Origin: an uncultured Clostridia bacterium
Lineage (GTDB): Bacteria > Bacillota > Clostridia > Oscillospirales > Oscillospiraceae
Length of the DNA stretch: 64,000 bases
Direction of reading: 5' to 3'
Assembly (NCBI GenBank): GCA_947365965.1
Contig: CANAZG010000001.1
Location: 1-64,000, forward strand
Part shown: one piece after another, positions 10,503-20,076 of the stretch
Layout of the letters: each line of letters starts with the position of its first letter
Numbering within the stretch: the first letter of the stretch is position 1
Made by a program: the position numbers and the translations under genes
The notes under the pieces: model-generated
Told to the model about the DNA's origin: nothing
Databases searched by the model: none
What the model saw: only the letters and a program-made list of their open reading frames with translations

Positions 10503-12473
10503 TCATCCCTTCTGCATGGTGAAAAGATACACCGGGTTCTGCCCGGTCATCAGGTGGTAGTTCCCTGCCGCCCGGCTTCGGGCCGCTGTCAGGCACAGCG
10601 CCTCGTGCTCCGCAAACTGGAAGTCCCGGACAATCCCTGTCAGTTCCGCCACCGACTCCAGGGTCACCGCCGCAGCCACGATCCGCACCGCCGGGTTCTT
10701 CTCCAGCAGCAGGGACACGATCTCCCGCAGATTGCCCGAACTCCCCCCGATAAAGGCGTGGGTGGGAGCCGGCAGATCCTGGCAGACCTGGGGTGCGGCG
10801 CCGGAAACCAGCTCCAGATTCCGCAGGTGAAACCTCTCCCGGTTCTCCCGGAGGAGCTCCAGAGCATCCTCCCGCTTCTCTATGGCATAAACCTTCCCCT
10901 GACGCGCCTGTAAAGCAATTTCGATTGACACTGATCCCGTGCCCGCGCCCACGTCCCAACACAGGGAATCCTCCCCCAGCCGCAGCCGGGAGATGGCCAG
11001 GGCCCGGATCTCGCTCTTGGTCATAGGCACCACCGGCCCCTCCCCTCCCCGCTGAAACAGGTCATCCGGCAGGCCGGGGGCGCAGGGGCGGGCCTGGGGG
11101 TTCTCGATGAGCACCGCGCTGAGGGGATCGAAGCTCTGCCCGGCCAGCTCCGCCGCCGTGCCGGTGGTGACGCGCTCCTGGGGATACCCCAGCCGTTCCC
11201 CCACGCTGACCTGGACCTGTCCCAGGCCTGCCTGGGTCAGGCTCCCGCACAGCCCGGACGCGTCGGTGCCGCCCCCCACCAGCACGAACAGACGGCGGAA
11301 TCGGTTCGCATCGGGGATAATGTCCCCCTCCCTGCCGTGGAGACTGACGCAGGTCACGTCCTCGTAGGAGGTCCCCAGCCGGGCGCACAGCACTTGCAGG
11401 GAGCTCAGCCCCGGCAGGATGTCCACCTGACAGTCCGCCAGAGCCGGCAGGAGCCGCTTCGCGCCGCTGAAAAAGCCCGTATCCCCGCTCAGCAGCACCG
11501 TAAACCGGCGGCAGTCCGGCCTCTCCCGGACGCACCGGGCAATATCCTGGGGGGACACCGCCTCCTGTCCGGGCTTCTGGGCCCAGGCGGCAGCCTCCAG
11601 CATCCGCCGGGCCCCGATGAGGCAGTCCGCCTTCCGGATCGCCCGCCGGACCTGGCCGGTCATAGCCTCACAGCTGCCCGGGCCGATGCCCGCCAGGGTC
11701 ACCCTGGGCCTCCAGCGGAGATGGAAGCGTCGGCGGAGCTCCTCCGCCGCACCGGCGAAGTTCACGCCCTGCCGCTGAGGCGGCCGGCCGATCACCACAA
11801 GGCCCGCTCCGGCCTCGGCGGCGGCCTCCGCCTTCTCCTGAAAGCCCCCGGCCGCGCCCCCCTCCTTGGTTACCAGCCAGGCGGCGGAGACGGCGCGGAG
11901 CATCGCCAGATTCATTTCCCTGGAAAAGGGCCCCTGCATGGCCAGGATGTGGGCGGGGCTGAGCCCCGCAGCCTCGCAGGCTCGCAGGGAGGCCTCCATA
12001 GGCAGCACCCGGGCGTAGGTCCTCTGGGCGAAGCCGGGGATGGAGGCAAAGTGGCCCAGCTCCTTGCTGCCCGTGGTCAGCAGGATGTTCCCCGGCCTGT
12101 CCGCCAAAAGGGCGGCCGCCCCCGCCGCATCCGGGGCCCACACCGAACCCGCCGGCAGGCCCTGCTCCTCCCGCAGAAGGCGCAGATAGTCTGTCCCCGC
12201 CGCCTGACAGGCCCCGGCGATGTGCTCCGTCACCTCCTTGGCGTAGGGGTGGGTGGCGTCCACCACCAGATCAAACCCCTCCCGGCGCAGCAGGGCCTCC
12301 ATCTCCTCACGGCGCAATCGGCCGGCGGAGATGGTGAGGTTCTCCCGGGCCGCCAGCAGGGTCTCGCCGTACTCCGTGGCCACGCAGGCGGTGACTGCCA
12401 CCGGCTGGTCCTCCAGCAGCTCCACCAGTTCCCGTCCCTCGGTGGTCCCGGCGAAGACGCACAATTTATACAT
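10503..12473 (-). CDS. Fused precorrin-6A/cobalt-precorrin-6A reductase (CobK/CbiJ) + cobalt-precorrin-7 methyltransferase (CbiE) + decarboxylating methyltransferase (CbiT)
   Basis: N-term CVFAGTTEGRELVELL...VDATHPYAKEVTEHI (CobK); middle VTLAGIGPGSCEAMTGQVRRAIRKADCLIGARR (CbiE); C-term ALAISRLRLGEDSLCWDVGAGTGSVSIEIAL (CbiT); one uninterrupted 656-aa ORF. Confidence 0.93.
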   Translation of the reverse strand: MYKLCVFAGTTEGRELVELLEDQPVAVTACVATEYGETLLAARENLTISAGRLRREEMEALLRREGFDLVVDATHPYAKEVTEHIAGACQAAGTDYLRLLREEQGLPAGSVWAPDAAGAAALLADRPGNILLTTGSKELGHFASIPGFAQRTYARVLPMEASLRACEAAGLSPAHILAMQGPFSREMNLAMLRAVSAAWLVTKEGGAAGGFQEKAEAAAEAGAGLVVIGRPPQRQGVNFAGAAEELRRRFHLRWRPRVTLAGIGPGSCEAMTGQVRRAIRKADCLIGARRMLEAAAWAQKPGQEAVSPQDIARCVRERPDCRRFTVLLSGDTGFFSGAKRLLPALADCQVDILPGLSSLQVLCARLGTSYEDVTCVSLHGREGDIIPDANRFRRLFVLVGGGTDASGLCGSLTQAGLGQVQVSVGERLGYPQERVTTGTAAELAGQSFDPLSAVLIENPQARPCAPGLPDDLFQRGGEGPVVPMTKSEIRALAISRLRLGEDSLCWDVGAGTGSVSIEIALQARQGKVYAIEKREDALELLRENRERFHLRNLELVSGAAPQVCQDLPAPTHAFIGGSSGNLREIVSLLLEKNPAVRIVAAAVTLESVAELTGIVRDFQFAEHEALCLTAARSRAAGNYHLMTGQNPVYLFTMQKG

Positions 12474-13197
12474 CCCGGTACCCCCTGGGGGTCACCAGCC
12501 TTCCGCCGATCACCCGGGTCTGGCTGTTGCCCACAAAGACGGTGCAGAACATGTCTGCGTCAAAGCGCTCCAGGGCCGACAGGTCCATGAGAGTGTACCC
12601 CTCCCCGGTCCGGCCGATGTTCCGGGCCACGCCGCAGGGCCGGTCCTTGGGCAGGACCCGCAGCAGGATGCCGCAGGCCCTTTTCAGGTAGTCCGGCCGG
12701 GCGCGGCTGGCGGGGTTGTAGAGCACCAGAGAGAGATCCGCCTCCGCCGCCGCAGTCAGCCGCCTCTCGATGGTCTCCCAGTCCGTCAGCCGGTCGCTGA
12801 GGCTGACCACGGCGAAGTCGTGGGTCAGGGGCGCTCCCAGCAGGGCCGCCCCGCTGCATGCGGCGGTGAGGCCGGGAACCACCTCGATCTCCGGATCCTC
12901 CGCCTCCCCCCGCAGCTGGTAGAGGAGGCCCGCCATGCCGTAGATCCCGCTGTCCCCGGAGCAGACCATGGCCACGGACGCGCCCTCCCGGGCCCGCTCC
13001 AGGGCCATGCGGCACCGATCCGTCTCCTTGGTCATGGGCGTGGTGAAAAACTCTTTGTCCCGATATCGCTCCCGCACCAGATCCACGTACACGCTGTACC
13101 CCACAATTACCTGACACGCCCGCAGGGCCTCGTCCGCCCGGACGGTCATATTTTCGTAGTTCCCGGGGCCGATGCCCACCACTGTCAGTTTACCCAA
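12466..13197 (-). CDS. cbiH: Precorrin-3B / cobalt-factor III C17-methyltransferase
   Basis: MGKLTVVGIGPGNYENMTVRADEALRACQVIVGYSVYVDLV...CSGDSGIYGMAGLL. Confidence 0.95.
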   Translation of the reverse strand: MGKLTVVGIGPGNYENMTVRADEALRACQVIVGYSVYVDLVRERYRDKEFFTTPMTKETDRCRMALERAREGASVAMVCSGDSGIYGMAGLLYQLRGEAEDPEIEVVPGLTAACSGAALLGAPLTHDFAVVSLSDRLTDWETIERRLTAAAEADLSLVLYNPASRARPDYLKRACGILLRVLPKDRPCGVARNIGRTGEGYTLMDLSALERFDADMFCTVFVGNSQTRVIGGRLVTPRGYRDV

Positions 13198-14242
13198 AGC
13201 GCACCTCCCAATGCTCCACCGCCGCAGCCACAGTCACTCCGTCCCGGGCGGTTTTTCTCACAATCAGCTTTTCGGCCCCCAGCAGGGCCGCCCTTTCACA
13301 CACGTTGTCCACCCCTGTGACGGCGCGGACAAAGTCCGAGTGGGTAAAGTCCCCCTCCACCGCCGCCAGCTCTCCGGCGGCGTAAAATTCGGCGGGCCAG
13401 CCCCGCTCACGACAGAAGTCCAGCAGGCCGGGCTCGTCCCGTTTGAGGTCGATGGAGCATACGCACTTCACCGCCTGCGGGCAGATGTCCCAGTCCTCCA
13501 GCACGCTGGAGACCGCCGCCTCGATGGCCTCCCGCCCGGTCCCCCGCCGGCACCCGATCCCCAGGCGCACCACTTTAGGCGACAGCGCCAGAGACACATC
13601 GAAGGGACCGCCCTGCCGCCAGGAGACGCAGATGCCCACCGGCCCTCTCTCCCCCGATATCACGCCCGGGGGCAGGTCCCCCACAATGGGGAAGTCGCTC
13701 CGCAGAGGCACCGGCCCCTCCAGGATGGCGGCGGAGACGGCCTTGGCGGCAACGCGGCTGCCCAGGTGGAGCCCCTGCTCCGCAGCCCAGGCATCCACGG
13801 CGAATCTGCCGTTCACATCTGTGGCCGTGGTGACCACCGGCAACGCCTCCAGGTGTGCCGCCAGCTCCGACGCCCAGCGGTTGGCCCCGCCGATGTGGCC
13901 TGAGAGCAGGGATACCACGAATCGGGCGGTCTCGTCGATTGCCACCACAGCAGGGTCTGCGGTCTTGTCACGGACGTGGGGGGCAATGGCCCGGACGGCG
14001 ATGCCGCAGGAGCTGACAAAGATCATCACCTCCGTCCACCGGAAGACAGGGCCCACAAAATCCGCCAGGGGCGGATGAATCGGCGCAAACTCCCCCTCCG
14101 CCATCCGGGTCGGGGCAAAGGCCCGCCACTGGGCCGGGGTCTCCATCACCTGCCGGGCCACGTCCATGCCCCGGCGGCTGAAGGCGAAGACCGCCGCCCG
14201 CACCGGCCTGCCATCCCCGGTCAGGGGCAGGGGCCCCGTCAC
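13190..14242 (-). CDS. cbiG: Cobalt-precorrin-5A hydrolase CbiG
   Basis: SCGIAVRAIAPHVRDKTADPAVVAIDE...SLLSGHIGGANRWASELA; LGIGCRRGT. Confidence 0.93.
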   Translation of the reverse strand: MTGPLPLTGDGRPVRAAVFAFSRRGMDVARQVMETPAQWRAFAPTRMAEGEFAPIHPPLADFVGPVFRWTEVMIFVSSCGIAVRAIAPHVRDKTADPAVVAIDETARFVVSLLSGHIGGANRWASELAAHLEALPVVTTATDVNGRFAVDAWAAEQGLHLGSRVAAKAVSAAILEGPVPLRSDFPIVGDLPPGVISGERGPVGICVSWRQGGPFDVSLALSPKVVRLGIGCRRGTGREAIEAAVSSVLEDWDICPQAVKCVCSIDLKRDEPGLLDFCRERGWPAEFYAAGELAAVEGDFTHSDFVRAVTGVDNVCERAALLGAEKLIVRKTARDGVTVAAAVEHWEVRFG

Positions 14243-14994
14243 TCTCCGCCCCTCCGAAATTCGGTGGTAAAGCCCGGGTCGTAGAGCTTGGACCGCTCAT
14301 AGTCCGCCCCCAGGCAGTTCCCCACGATGATGAGGGCGGTCTTGGTCAGCCCCGCCCCCTCCACGGTCTCCGCCAGGGTCCCCACGGTGCACCGGAAGAC
14401 TCTCTCCTCCGGCCACGTGGCCTTGTACACCACCGCCGCCGGGGTCTCCGGGGGGTAACCGCCGGAGAGAAGCTCCTCCTGGAGCTTTTGGGAGAGGCCT
14501 GTGCTGAGGAAGAGGACCATGGTGGCCCGGTGGACGGCCAGTGAGCGGATGGACTCCCGGTCCGGCACGGGGGTGCGGCCGGCGGCCCGGGTGATGATGA
14601 CCGTCTGGCTCACCTCCGGCAGGGTGTACTCCGCCCGCAGGGCGGCGGCGGCTCCGCAGAAGGAGCTGACGCCGGGACACACGTCGTAGGCAATTCCCAG
14701 CGCCTCCAGCTGGTCAAACTGCTCCCGCACCGCGCCGTAGATGCTGGAGTCCCCGGTGTGGAGCCGGACCGTGGTTTTACCCGCCGCCTCGGCGGACCGG
14801 ACCACGTCCAGCACCTGCTCCAGGGTCATCTGCGCACTGTTGTGGATCTCACAGCCCTCTCGGACATATTGCAGCAGCTCCGGGTTCACCAGACTGCCGG
14901 CGTAGATCACCACATCCGCCTCGCCCAGCAGCCGGGCTCCCCGGACGGTGATAAGGTCCGCCGCCCCGCTGCCCGCTCCTACAAAGTGAACCAT
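14239..14994 (-). CDS. cbiF: Precorrin-4/cobalt-precorrin-4 C11-methyltransferase
   Basis: MVHFVGAGSGAADLITVRGARLLGEADVVIYAGSLVNPELLQYV...HTGDSSIYGAVREQ. Confidence 0.95.
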   Translation of the reverse strand: MVHFVGAGSGAADLITVRGARLLGEADVVIYAGSLVNPELLQYVREGCEIHNSAQMTLEQVLDVVRSAEAAGKTTVRLHTGDSSIYGAVREQFDQLEALGIAYDVCPGVSSFCGAAAALRAEYTLPEVSQTVIITRAAGRTPVPDRESIRSLAVHRATMVLFLSTGLSQKLQEELLSGGYPPETPAAVVYKATWPEERVFRCTVGTLAETVEGAGLTKTALIIVGNCLGADYERSKLYDPGFTTEFRRGGE

Positions 14995-15121
14995 ACGATA
15001 GCGCCTCCTTTGATTTTTCGTGGACATTCTTTTCTTTTATAAAAGAAAAGAATCAAAAGAAAATTTTATAGATGTTCACAGAGCTGCTGGTCGCTCAGTT
15101 GGCAGCCCTGAAAAAGGCCTC

Positions 15122-16252
15122 TCAAGAACGTCTGATTTGTGCAAGCAGACTGTCGGCGTTGGGCGTACTGCCCAGGACGCCCCGAGTTTTGGAGAAGAGG
15201 ACCATCCCTGTCTCCAGGTCCTCCCCGGCCCGCCCGGCCAGGTGGAGGGCCGCCCGGGCTGTCACCCGCTCCAGGGTTCTCTCCGCCAGACCCGCTTCCT
15301 CCAGCACGTCCAGCGCCCCGTCGCAGGAGACGCAGGAGAGCGCCCGCTCCACCTCCTCCGGCCGCAGGCCGCAGGCCGCGGCGTGGGCGGCCAGGATCTC
15401 CATGCGGCAGTCCCCGTACTTGGAGTGGGTGTTCAGCATTCCCCCGGCCAGCTTCACCAGCTTGCCCACATGGCCAACCAGCAGTGCGCCGCGAAACCCC
15501 AGCTGGCGGCACAGATCCACGCCGTCGCCGATGAAGTTGGACACCTGCACCGCCCGGTCCGGATCCAGACCCAGGCCATCCCGGATAAAGTCCGCGCCGT
15601 AGTTCCCCGGGGTCAGCAGGGCGTAAGCCGCCCCCCGCTCCCGCCGCTGGCGCAGCTCCACCGCGATAGTATCCACCAGGGCCTTCTCACTCATGGGCTC
15701 CACGATGCCCGTGGTGCCCAGAATGGAGATGCCCCCCTGGATACCCAATCGGGGGTTGAAGGTCCGCCTGGCCAGGGTCTCCCCCTCCGGCGCGGAGATG
15801 ACCACCCGCAGTCCACCCCGGTGGTCCGCCAGGGCCTGGACCTCCTCCACGCACGCCCGGATCATCTGCCGGGGTACGCTGTTGATGGCCGCCGCGCCCA
15901 CCGGCTGGTCCAGGCCTGGGGCCGTCACCCGGCCCACCCCCCGGCCGCCGTCGATGTCCACGCCGCTGCCGTCCCAATGGGAGACCCGGGCAATGATGGG
16001 GGTCCCGTTGGTCACATCCGGATCATCCCCCGCGTCCTTCCTCACGGCGCACTCGGCCCAGTCCTTCCCGGCCCGGGCCTCCGCCACCGCCAGATCCAGA
16101 AGAACGCCGCCGGGGGTGCGCAGGGCTATTGTGTCCGGAGCGCGGCCTGTCAGCAGCAGGACTGCCGCCGCCTTGGCCGCCGCCGCCGCGCAGGAGCCGG
16201 TGGTGTACCCAAGGCGCAGCCGCTTCCCTTCCTTTATTACGTACTTCTCCAT
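15122..16252 (-). CDS. cbiD: Cobalt-precorrin-5B C1-methyltransferase CbiD
   Basis: LRLGYTTGSCAAAAAKAAAVLLLTG...GPGYGG-type family motifs; gene context. Confidence 0.95.
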   Translation of the reverse strand: MEKYVIKEGKRLRLGYTTGSCAAAAAKAAAVLLLTGRAPDTIALRTPGGVLLDLAVAEARAGKDWAECAVRKDAGDDPDVTNGTPIIARVSHWDGSGVDIDGGRGVGRVTAPGLDQPVGAAAINSVPRQMIRACVEEVQALADHRGGLRVVISAPEGETLARRTFNPRLGIQGGISILGTTGIVEPMSEKALVDTIAVELRQRRERGAAYALLTPGNYGADFIRDGLGLDPDRAVQVSNFIGDGVDLCRQLGFRGALLVGHVGKLVKLAGGMLNTHSKYGDCRMEILAAHAAACGLRPEEVERALSCVSCDGALDVLEEAGLAERTLERVTARAALHLAGRAGEDLETGMVLFSKTRGVLGSTPNADSLLAQIRRS

Positions 16253-17616
16253 CAGCCTCTCCTCTCCCGCCGCCGGCTGAGACAGGCCTCGTAGAACCGC
16301 CGGGCGCAGTTCAGGTTGGCGTAGAAGTGGAGGTGGGGAAAGCCGGCGTAGAGCCGGTCCGTGGCCACAACACAGTCCCAGCTCCGGCCGCTGGGCTTAA
16401 TGGCGGTAAAACCCTCCCCCGGCTGCCGGGCATCCCAGTGGTGGAACTCATGGGCCCGGATCTCCTCCCCTGCCCGGCAGAGGAGGTTATCCCCCTTCGA
16501 GCGCAGGGTCACGTAGCCAAACCGGGTGAGCCGCCCCCTGTCAAAGCAGTCCCCGGGCAGAGCGCCCACCATGGGTTCCCCCCCAATGGCCTCGGTGAGG
16601 TACATGAACCCGCCGCACTCGGCCACGCAGGGTATGCCCTCCTCCAGGGCCCGCCGGACGGACCGGCGCATGGGCTCGTTCTCCGCCAGCTGCCGGGCGT
16701 ACAGCTCCGGGTAACCGCCCCCCAGGTAGAGGCCGTCGATCCCCTCCGGCAGGGCCCCGTCCTCCAGGGGACTGAAGCGAACCAGCTCCGCCCCCAGCTC
16801 CTCCAGGACCCCCAGGCTGTCCTCGTAGTAGAAGCAGAAGGCCCGGTCCTGGGCCACGGCAATGCGCACCGGCTCATCGTACCGGCGCAGGTCCGCCGGC
16901 TGAACGTCCAGGGGCGGCGCGGTCCCTGCCAGCTCCAGCAGGCCCTCCAGGTCCACGGTCTCCTGGGCCTGCCGGGAGAGGACAGCCAGCTTCTCCCGCA
17001 GATCCGCCACCTCTCCGGCGGTGACAAGGCCCAGGTGCCGGCTCTCCAGGCGGCAGGACGGCAGCTCCGGCAGATATCCCAGGGGCTTGACCCTGCCGCC
17101 GAACCGGGCCTCCACTGCTGCGGCCAGGGCCGGGTAGGCCCCGCCGGAGCAGCGGTTGAAGAGGACAGCGCGGATGCGGCTGTCCTCCTGAAAATCCAGA
17201 AATCCCTGGATCACCGCCAGGGCGGACAGGGCCGCCCCCTTGGCGTCCACCACCAGCGCCGCCGGCGCGTCCACAGCCCGGGCCGTCTCCCAGGAGCTGG
17301 CGGCGGTGGAGGTGAGCCCGGCGCCGTCGTAGTAGCCCATGACGCCCTCGATGACGGAGATGTCCCGGTCCGCGCCGTTCTTGGCCAGCAGCAGGCGCAG
17401 GGTGTTCTCTGAGAAGAAGAAGCCGTCCAGGTTGGCGCTTCGGGCCCCGATGATCCGGCTGTGGAACATGGGGTCTATATAGTCCGGACCGCACTTGAAG
17501 GCCCCCACCCGCAGCCCCCGGTCCACCAGGGCCTGCAGCAGGGCGCAGGTCACGGTGGTCTTGCCGCAGCCGCTGCTGGTTCCGGCCAGCAGCACCCGGC
17601 GGACTGTTTGCTCCAA
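16252..17616 (-). CDS. cbiA: Cobyrinic acid a,c-diamide synthase
   Basis: VLLAGTSSGCGKTTVTCALLQAL, GLYLGGGYPELYARQLAEN, C-terminal HFHHWD-like GATase region. Confidence 0.95.
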   Translation of the reverse strand: MEQTVRRVLLAGTSSGCGKTTVTCALLQALVDRGLRVGAFKCGPDYIDPMFHSRIIGARSANLDGFFFSENTLRLLLAKNGADRDISVIEGVMGYYDGAGLTSTAASSWETARAVDAPAALVVDAKGAALSALAVIQGFLDFQEDSRIRAVLFNRCSGGAYPALAAAVEARFGGRVKPLGYLPELPSCRLESRHLGLVTAGEVADLREKLAVLSRQAQETVDLEGLLELAGTAPPLDVQPADLRRYDEPVRIAVAQDRAFCFYYEDSLGVLEELGAELVRFSPLEDGALPEGIDGLYLGGGYPELYARQLAENEPMRRSVRRALEEGIPCVAECGGFMYLTEAIGGEPMVGALPGDCFDRGRLTRFGYVTLRSKGDNLLCRAGEEIRAHEFHHWDARQPGEGFTAIKPSGRSWDCVVATDRLYAGFPHLHFYANLNCARRFYEACLSRRRERRG

Positions 17617-17661
17617 ATCCGCTCCCCCTCTCCTGTTTCTTTCTTACAAAATCCACCTGCT

Positions 17662-17690
17662 ATTCTAACGTCTGAGGCCCCCCTTGTCAA
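17662..17690 (-). promoter_or_regulatory. Sigma-A type promoter for the cobalamin operon
   Basis: Minus strand TTGACA (17690-17685), 17-bp spacer, TAGAAT (17667-17662). Confidence 0.7.
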
Positions 17691-17723
17691 CAAAACACTG
17701 ACAGATTTTTCACAAATAATCTT

Positions 17724-17752
17724 TTGACAAGGGCAGGCCCCCGTGGTAAGAT
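17724..17752 (+). promoter_or_regulatory. Sigma-A type promoter for queH
   Basis: TTGACA (17724-17729), 17-bp spacer, TAAGAT (17747-17752), ~36 bp before the queH ATG. Confidence 0.7.
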
Positions 17753-17787
17753 GAATGGGACTATTTTCGGGAAGAGAGGGCGATTCT

Positions 17788-18351
17788 ATGGAGCGTCTCC
17801 TGCTGCACACCTGCTGCGCCCCATGCAGCGTCTACTGCGTGGAAAGCCTGCGGACCGAGGGTCTGGAGCCCGTCAGCTTCTGGTTCAATCCCAACATCCA
17901 CCCCTATCAGGAGTACAAGGCCCGGCGGGATACCCTCATCGGCTACGCGGAGTCCATCGGCATGGCTCTGGTGGTCCGGGAGGACTACGGCCTGCGGGAG
18001 TTCGTCCGGGCGGTGGCCGGGGACATCGACGGCCGCTGCGCCCACTGCTACGCCTGCCGGCTGGAGGAGACCGCCCGGCACACCGCCCAGAACGGCTTCA
18101 CACACTTCACCACCACCCTGCTGGTGAGCCCCCACCAGGACCACGAGGCCATCTGCCGCACCGCCCAGACCATGGCGGACCGCTATGGCGTAACCTTCCT
18201 CTATCGGGACTTCCGGCCCGGGTTCCGCCAGGGGCAGAGCAGGGCCCGGGAGCTGGGGCTCTACATGCAGAAGTACTGCGGCTGTGTCTTCTCCGAGGAG
18301 GAACGCTACGAAAAGCAGATCCGCCGGGACCGGGAGCGGTTCCCCCTGTAA
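17788..18351 (+). CDS. queH: Epoxyqueuosine reductase QueH (DUF208 family)
   Basis: LLHTCCAPCSVYCVESLRTEG...FWFNPNIHPYQEYKARRDTL...RCAHCYACRLEETA. Confidence 0.93.
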   Translation: MERLLLHTCCAPCSVYCVESLRTEGLEPVSFWFNPNIHPYQEYKARRDTLIGYAESIGMALVVREDYGLREFVRAVAGDIDGRCAHCYACRLEETARHTAQNGFTHFTTTLLVSPHQDHEAICRTAQTMADRYGVTFLYRDFRPGFRQGQSRARELGLYMQKYCGCVFSEEERYEKQIRRDRERFPL

Positions 18352-18457
18352 TGGACCTATCCATGCCGCCCCGTGTCCCCGCCCAGGGCGGTTTCCTTCT
18401 GATGCCCCGCGCCGCGATTCTCTTGCCCGAAGCCCCCTCTCCCCTGCCTCCGGCTTA

Positions 18458-18677
18458 AGAGCCTGTTTAGCATCTCCCCGCGCCTGTCTTGGCGGCGTAT
18501 TTTCCGCCCTGACTTCGTTATGGATTCTGCAACGGCCCCATCGAGGGGCCGTGCAGAATAATCGTGCATGCCCCCTCGATGGGGTCATTGCACGATATGG
18601 ATGCCTGCGGATTTTTGCCTTGCAGGACAAAAAATCCTCTCGCCAATCCAAACACGTTGAGATGCTAAACAGGCTCT
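18458..18677. mobile_element. MITE-like non-coding element with ~19-bp terminal inverted repeats
   Basis: AGAGCCTGTTTAGCATCTC at 18458-18476 and its exact reverse complement GAGATGCTAAACAGGCTCT at 18659-18677; internal imperfect palindrome (GGCCCCATCGAGGGG / CCCCTCGATGGGG); no transposase ORF. Confidence 0.75.
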
Positions 18678-18841
18678 AAAAATTGGCCCGCCTGGACCCG
18701 CCCAGGCGGCGTTTGCCTCCCGCAGACTGAAAAAAACAGTCTCTTGATAGGAAAAAGGCTGGATTTCCCCTTGTATTGTCTGAAAAATTGGTATAAAATA
18801 GAAACATACCATTTCAAACATAAGGGAAAGGCGGGTGGAAT

Positions 18842-19336
18842 ATGTTTCGCATAGGGGACATGGTTGCCCATCCCATGCACGGGGCGGGCGTCATCGACAG
18901 CATTGTGACTGAGCGCATTGCAGGCTCTGAGCAGGACTACTATGTATTTCGGATGCCTGTGGGAGGACTTGTGCTGAAAATTCCAACCGCCTCCAGCGGT
19001 CTGGTGGGCCTCCGGAACATCCTGGACCCCGGGCGGGCGGCCCGGCTCCTCAGCGACATGGCCGCCCTGGAGGTGGACCGCTTCACCGGCAGCTGGAACC
19101 AGCGCTACCGGGAGAATATGCAGAAGCTGAAGAGCGGCGACCTCTACGAGGTGGCCCGGGTTATCAAGGGCCTGCTCCGGCGGGACAATGAGCGTGGCCT
19201 GTCCTCTGGGGAGCGGAAGATGCTGCACACGGCCAAGCAGATTCTCATCTCAGAGATGGTCCTCTCCATGGGGCAGGACTATCAGGCCATCGAAGATCTC
19301 ATCACCACGGCTATGACAGGAGGCATCGCTCTGTAA
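18842..19336 (+). CDS. CarD/CdnL-family RNA polymerase-binding transcriptional regulator
   Basis: MFRIGDMVAHPMHGAGVIDSIVTERIAGSEQDYYVFRMPVGGLVLKIPT; RYRENMQKLKSGDLYEVARVIKGLL. Confidence 0.9.
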   Translation: MFRIGDMVAHPMHGAGVIDSIVTERIAGSEQDYYVFRMPVGGLVLKIPTASSGLVGLRNILDPGRAARLLSDMAALEVDRFTGSWNQRYRENMQKLKSGDLYEVARVIKGLLRRDNERGLSSGERKMLHTAKQILISEMVLSMGQDYQAIEDLITTAMTGGIAL

Positions 19337-20076
19337 TGAAGCTGTTTTCCAAGCTGTTCGGCAAAAAAGAGATAAAGGCAGACCACCCCTTTTGCAGCGC
19401 CATAGTGGCCGCAGCAGGCTCCTCCCGGCGCATGGCGGGGGAGAACAAGCTGATGCTCCCCCTGGACGGCATCCCCGTGCTGGCCCGAACTCTGCTGGCC
19501 CTGGACGGGGCCAGATTCATCGACGAAATCGTGGTGGCCGTCCGGGAGGAGGACCTCCTCCCCACCGGAGATCTGTGCAAGCTTTACGGCGTGACCAAGC
19601 CGGTGAAGATCGTCCGGGGCGGAGAGAGCCGGCTGGAGTCCGTGCTGGCCGCCTCCCTGGAGTGCCGGGAGGACGCGGCCTTTCTGGCGGTCCACGACGG
19701 GGCCCGGCCTCTGGCGGATCCGGCGCTTATTGACCGGGTGGTGGCCCTGGCCCACCGCACCAACGCCGCCGCTCCAGCCGTGCCAGTGAAGGACACCATC
19801 AAAATCGTCCGGGACGGTCAGGTGGAGAGCACTCCGGACCGCTCTCTCCTCCGGGCCGTCCAGACCCCCCAGGTCTTTGACGCCCAGCTCCTCCGGGCTG
19901 CCCTCCAGTCCGCCCAGACCCTGGGCGCGGAGATCACCGATGACTGCTCCGCCGTGGAGCGGCTGGGCAAGGAGGTCTACCTCACCGAGGGCTCTTACGA
20001 GAACATCAAGATCACCACGCCGGAGGACATGCTTCTGGCCTGTGAGCTCCTGCGCCGAAGGGAGGCCCAGCCATGA
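19336..20076 (+). CDS. ispD: 2-C-methyl-D-erythritol 4-phosphate cytidylyltransferase
   Basis: [55 protein letters not shown]-like VQTPQVF. Confidence 0.96.
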   Translation: MKLFSKLFGKKEIKADHPFCSAIVAAAGSSRRMAGENKLMLPLDGIPVLARTLLALDGARFIDEIVVAVREEDLLPTGDLCKLYGVTKPVKIVRGGESRLESVLAASLECREDAAFLAVHDGARPLADPALIDRVVALAHRTNAAAPAVPVKDTIKIVRDGQVESTPDRSLLRAVQTPQVFDAQLLRAALQSAQTLGAEITDDCSAVERLGKEVYLTEGSYENIKITTPEDMLLACELLRRREAQP

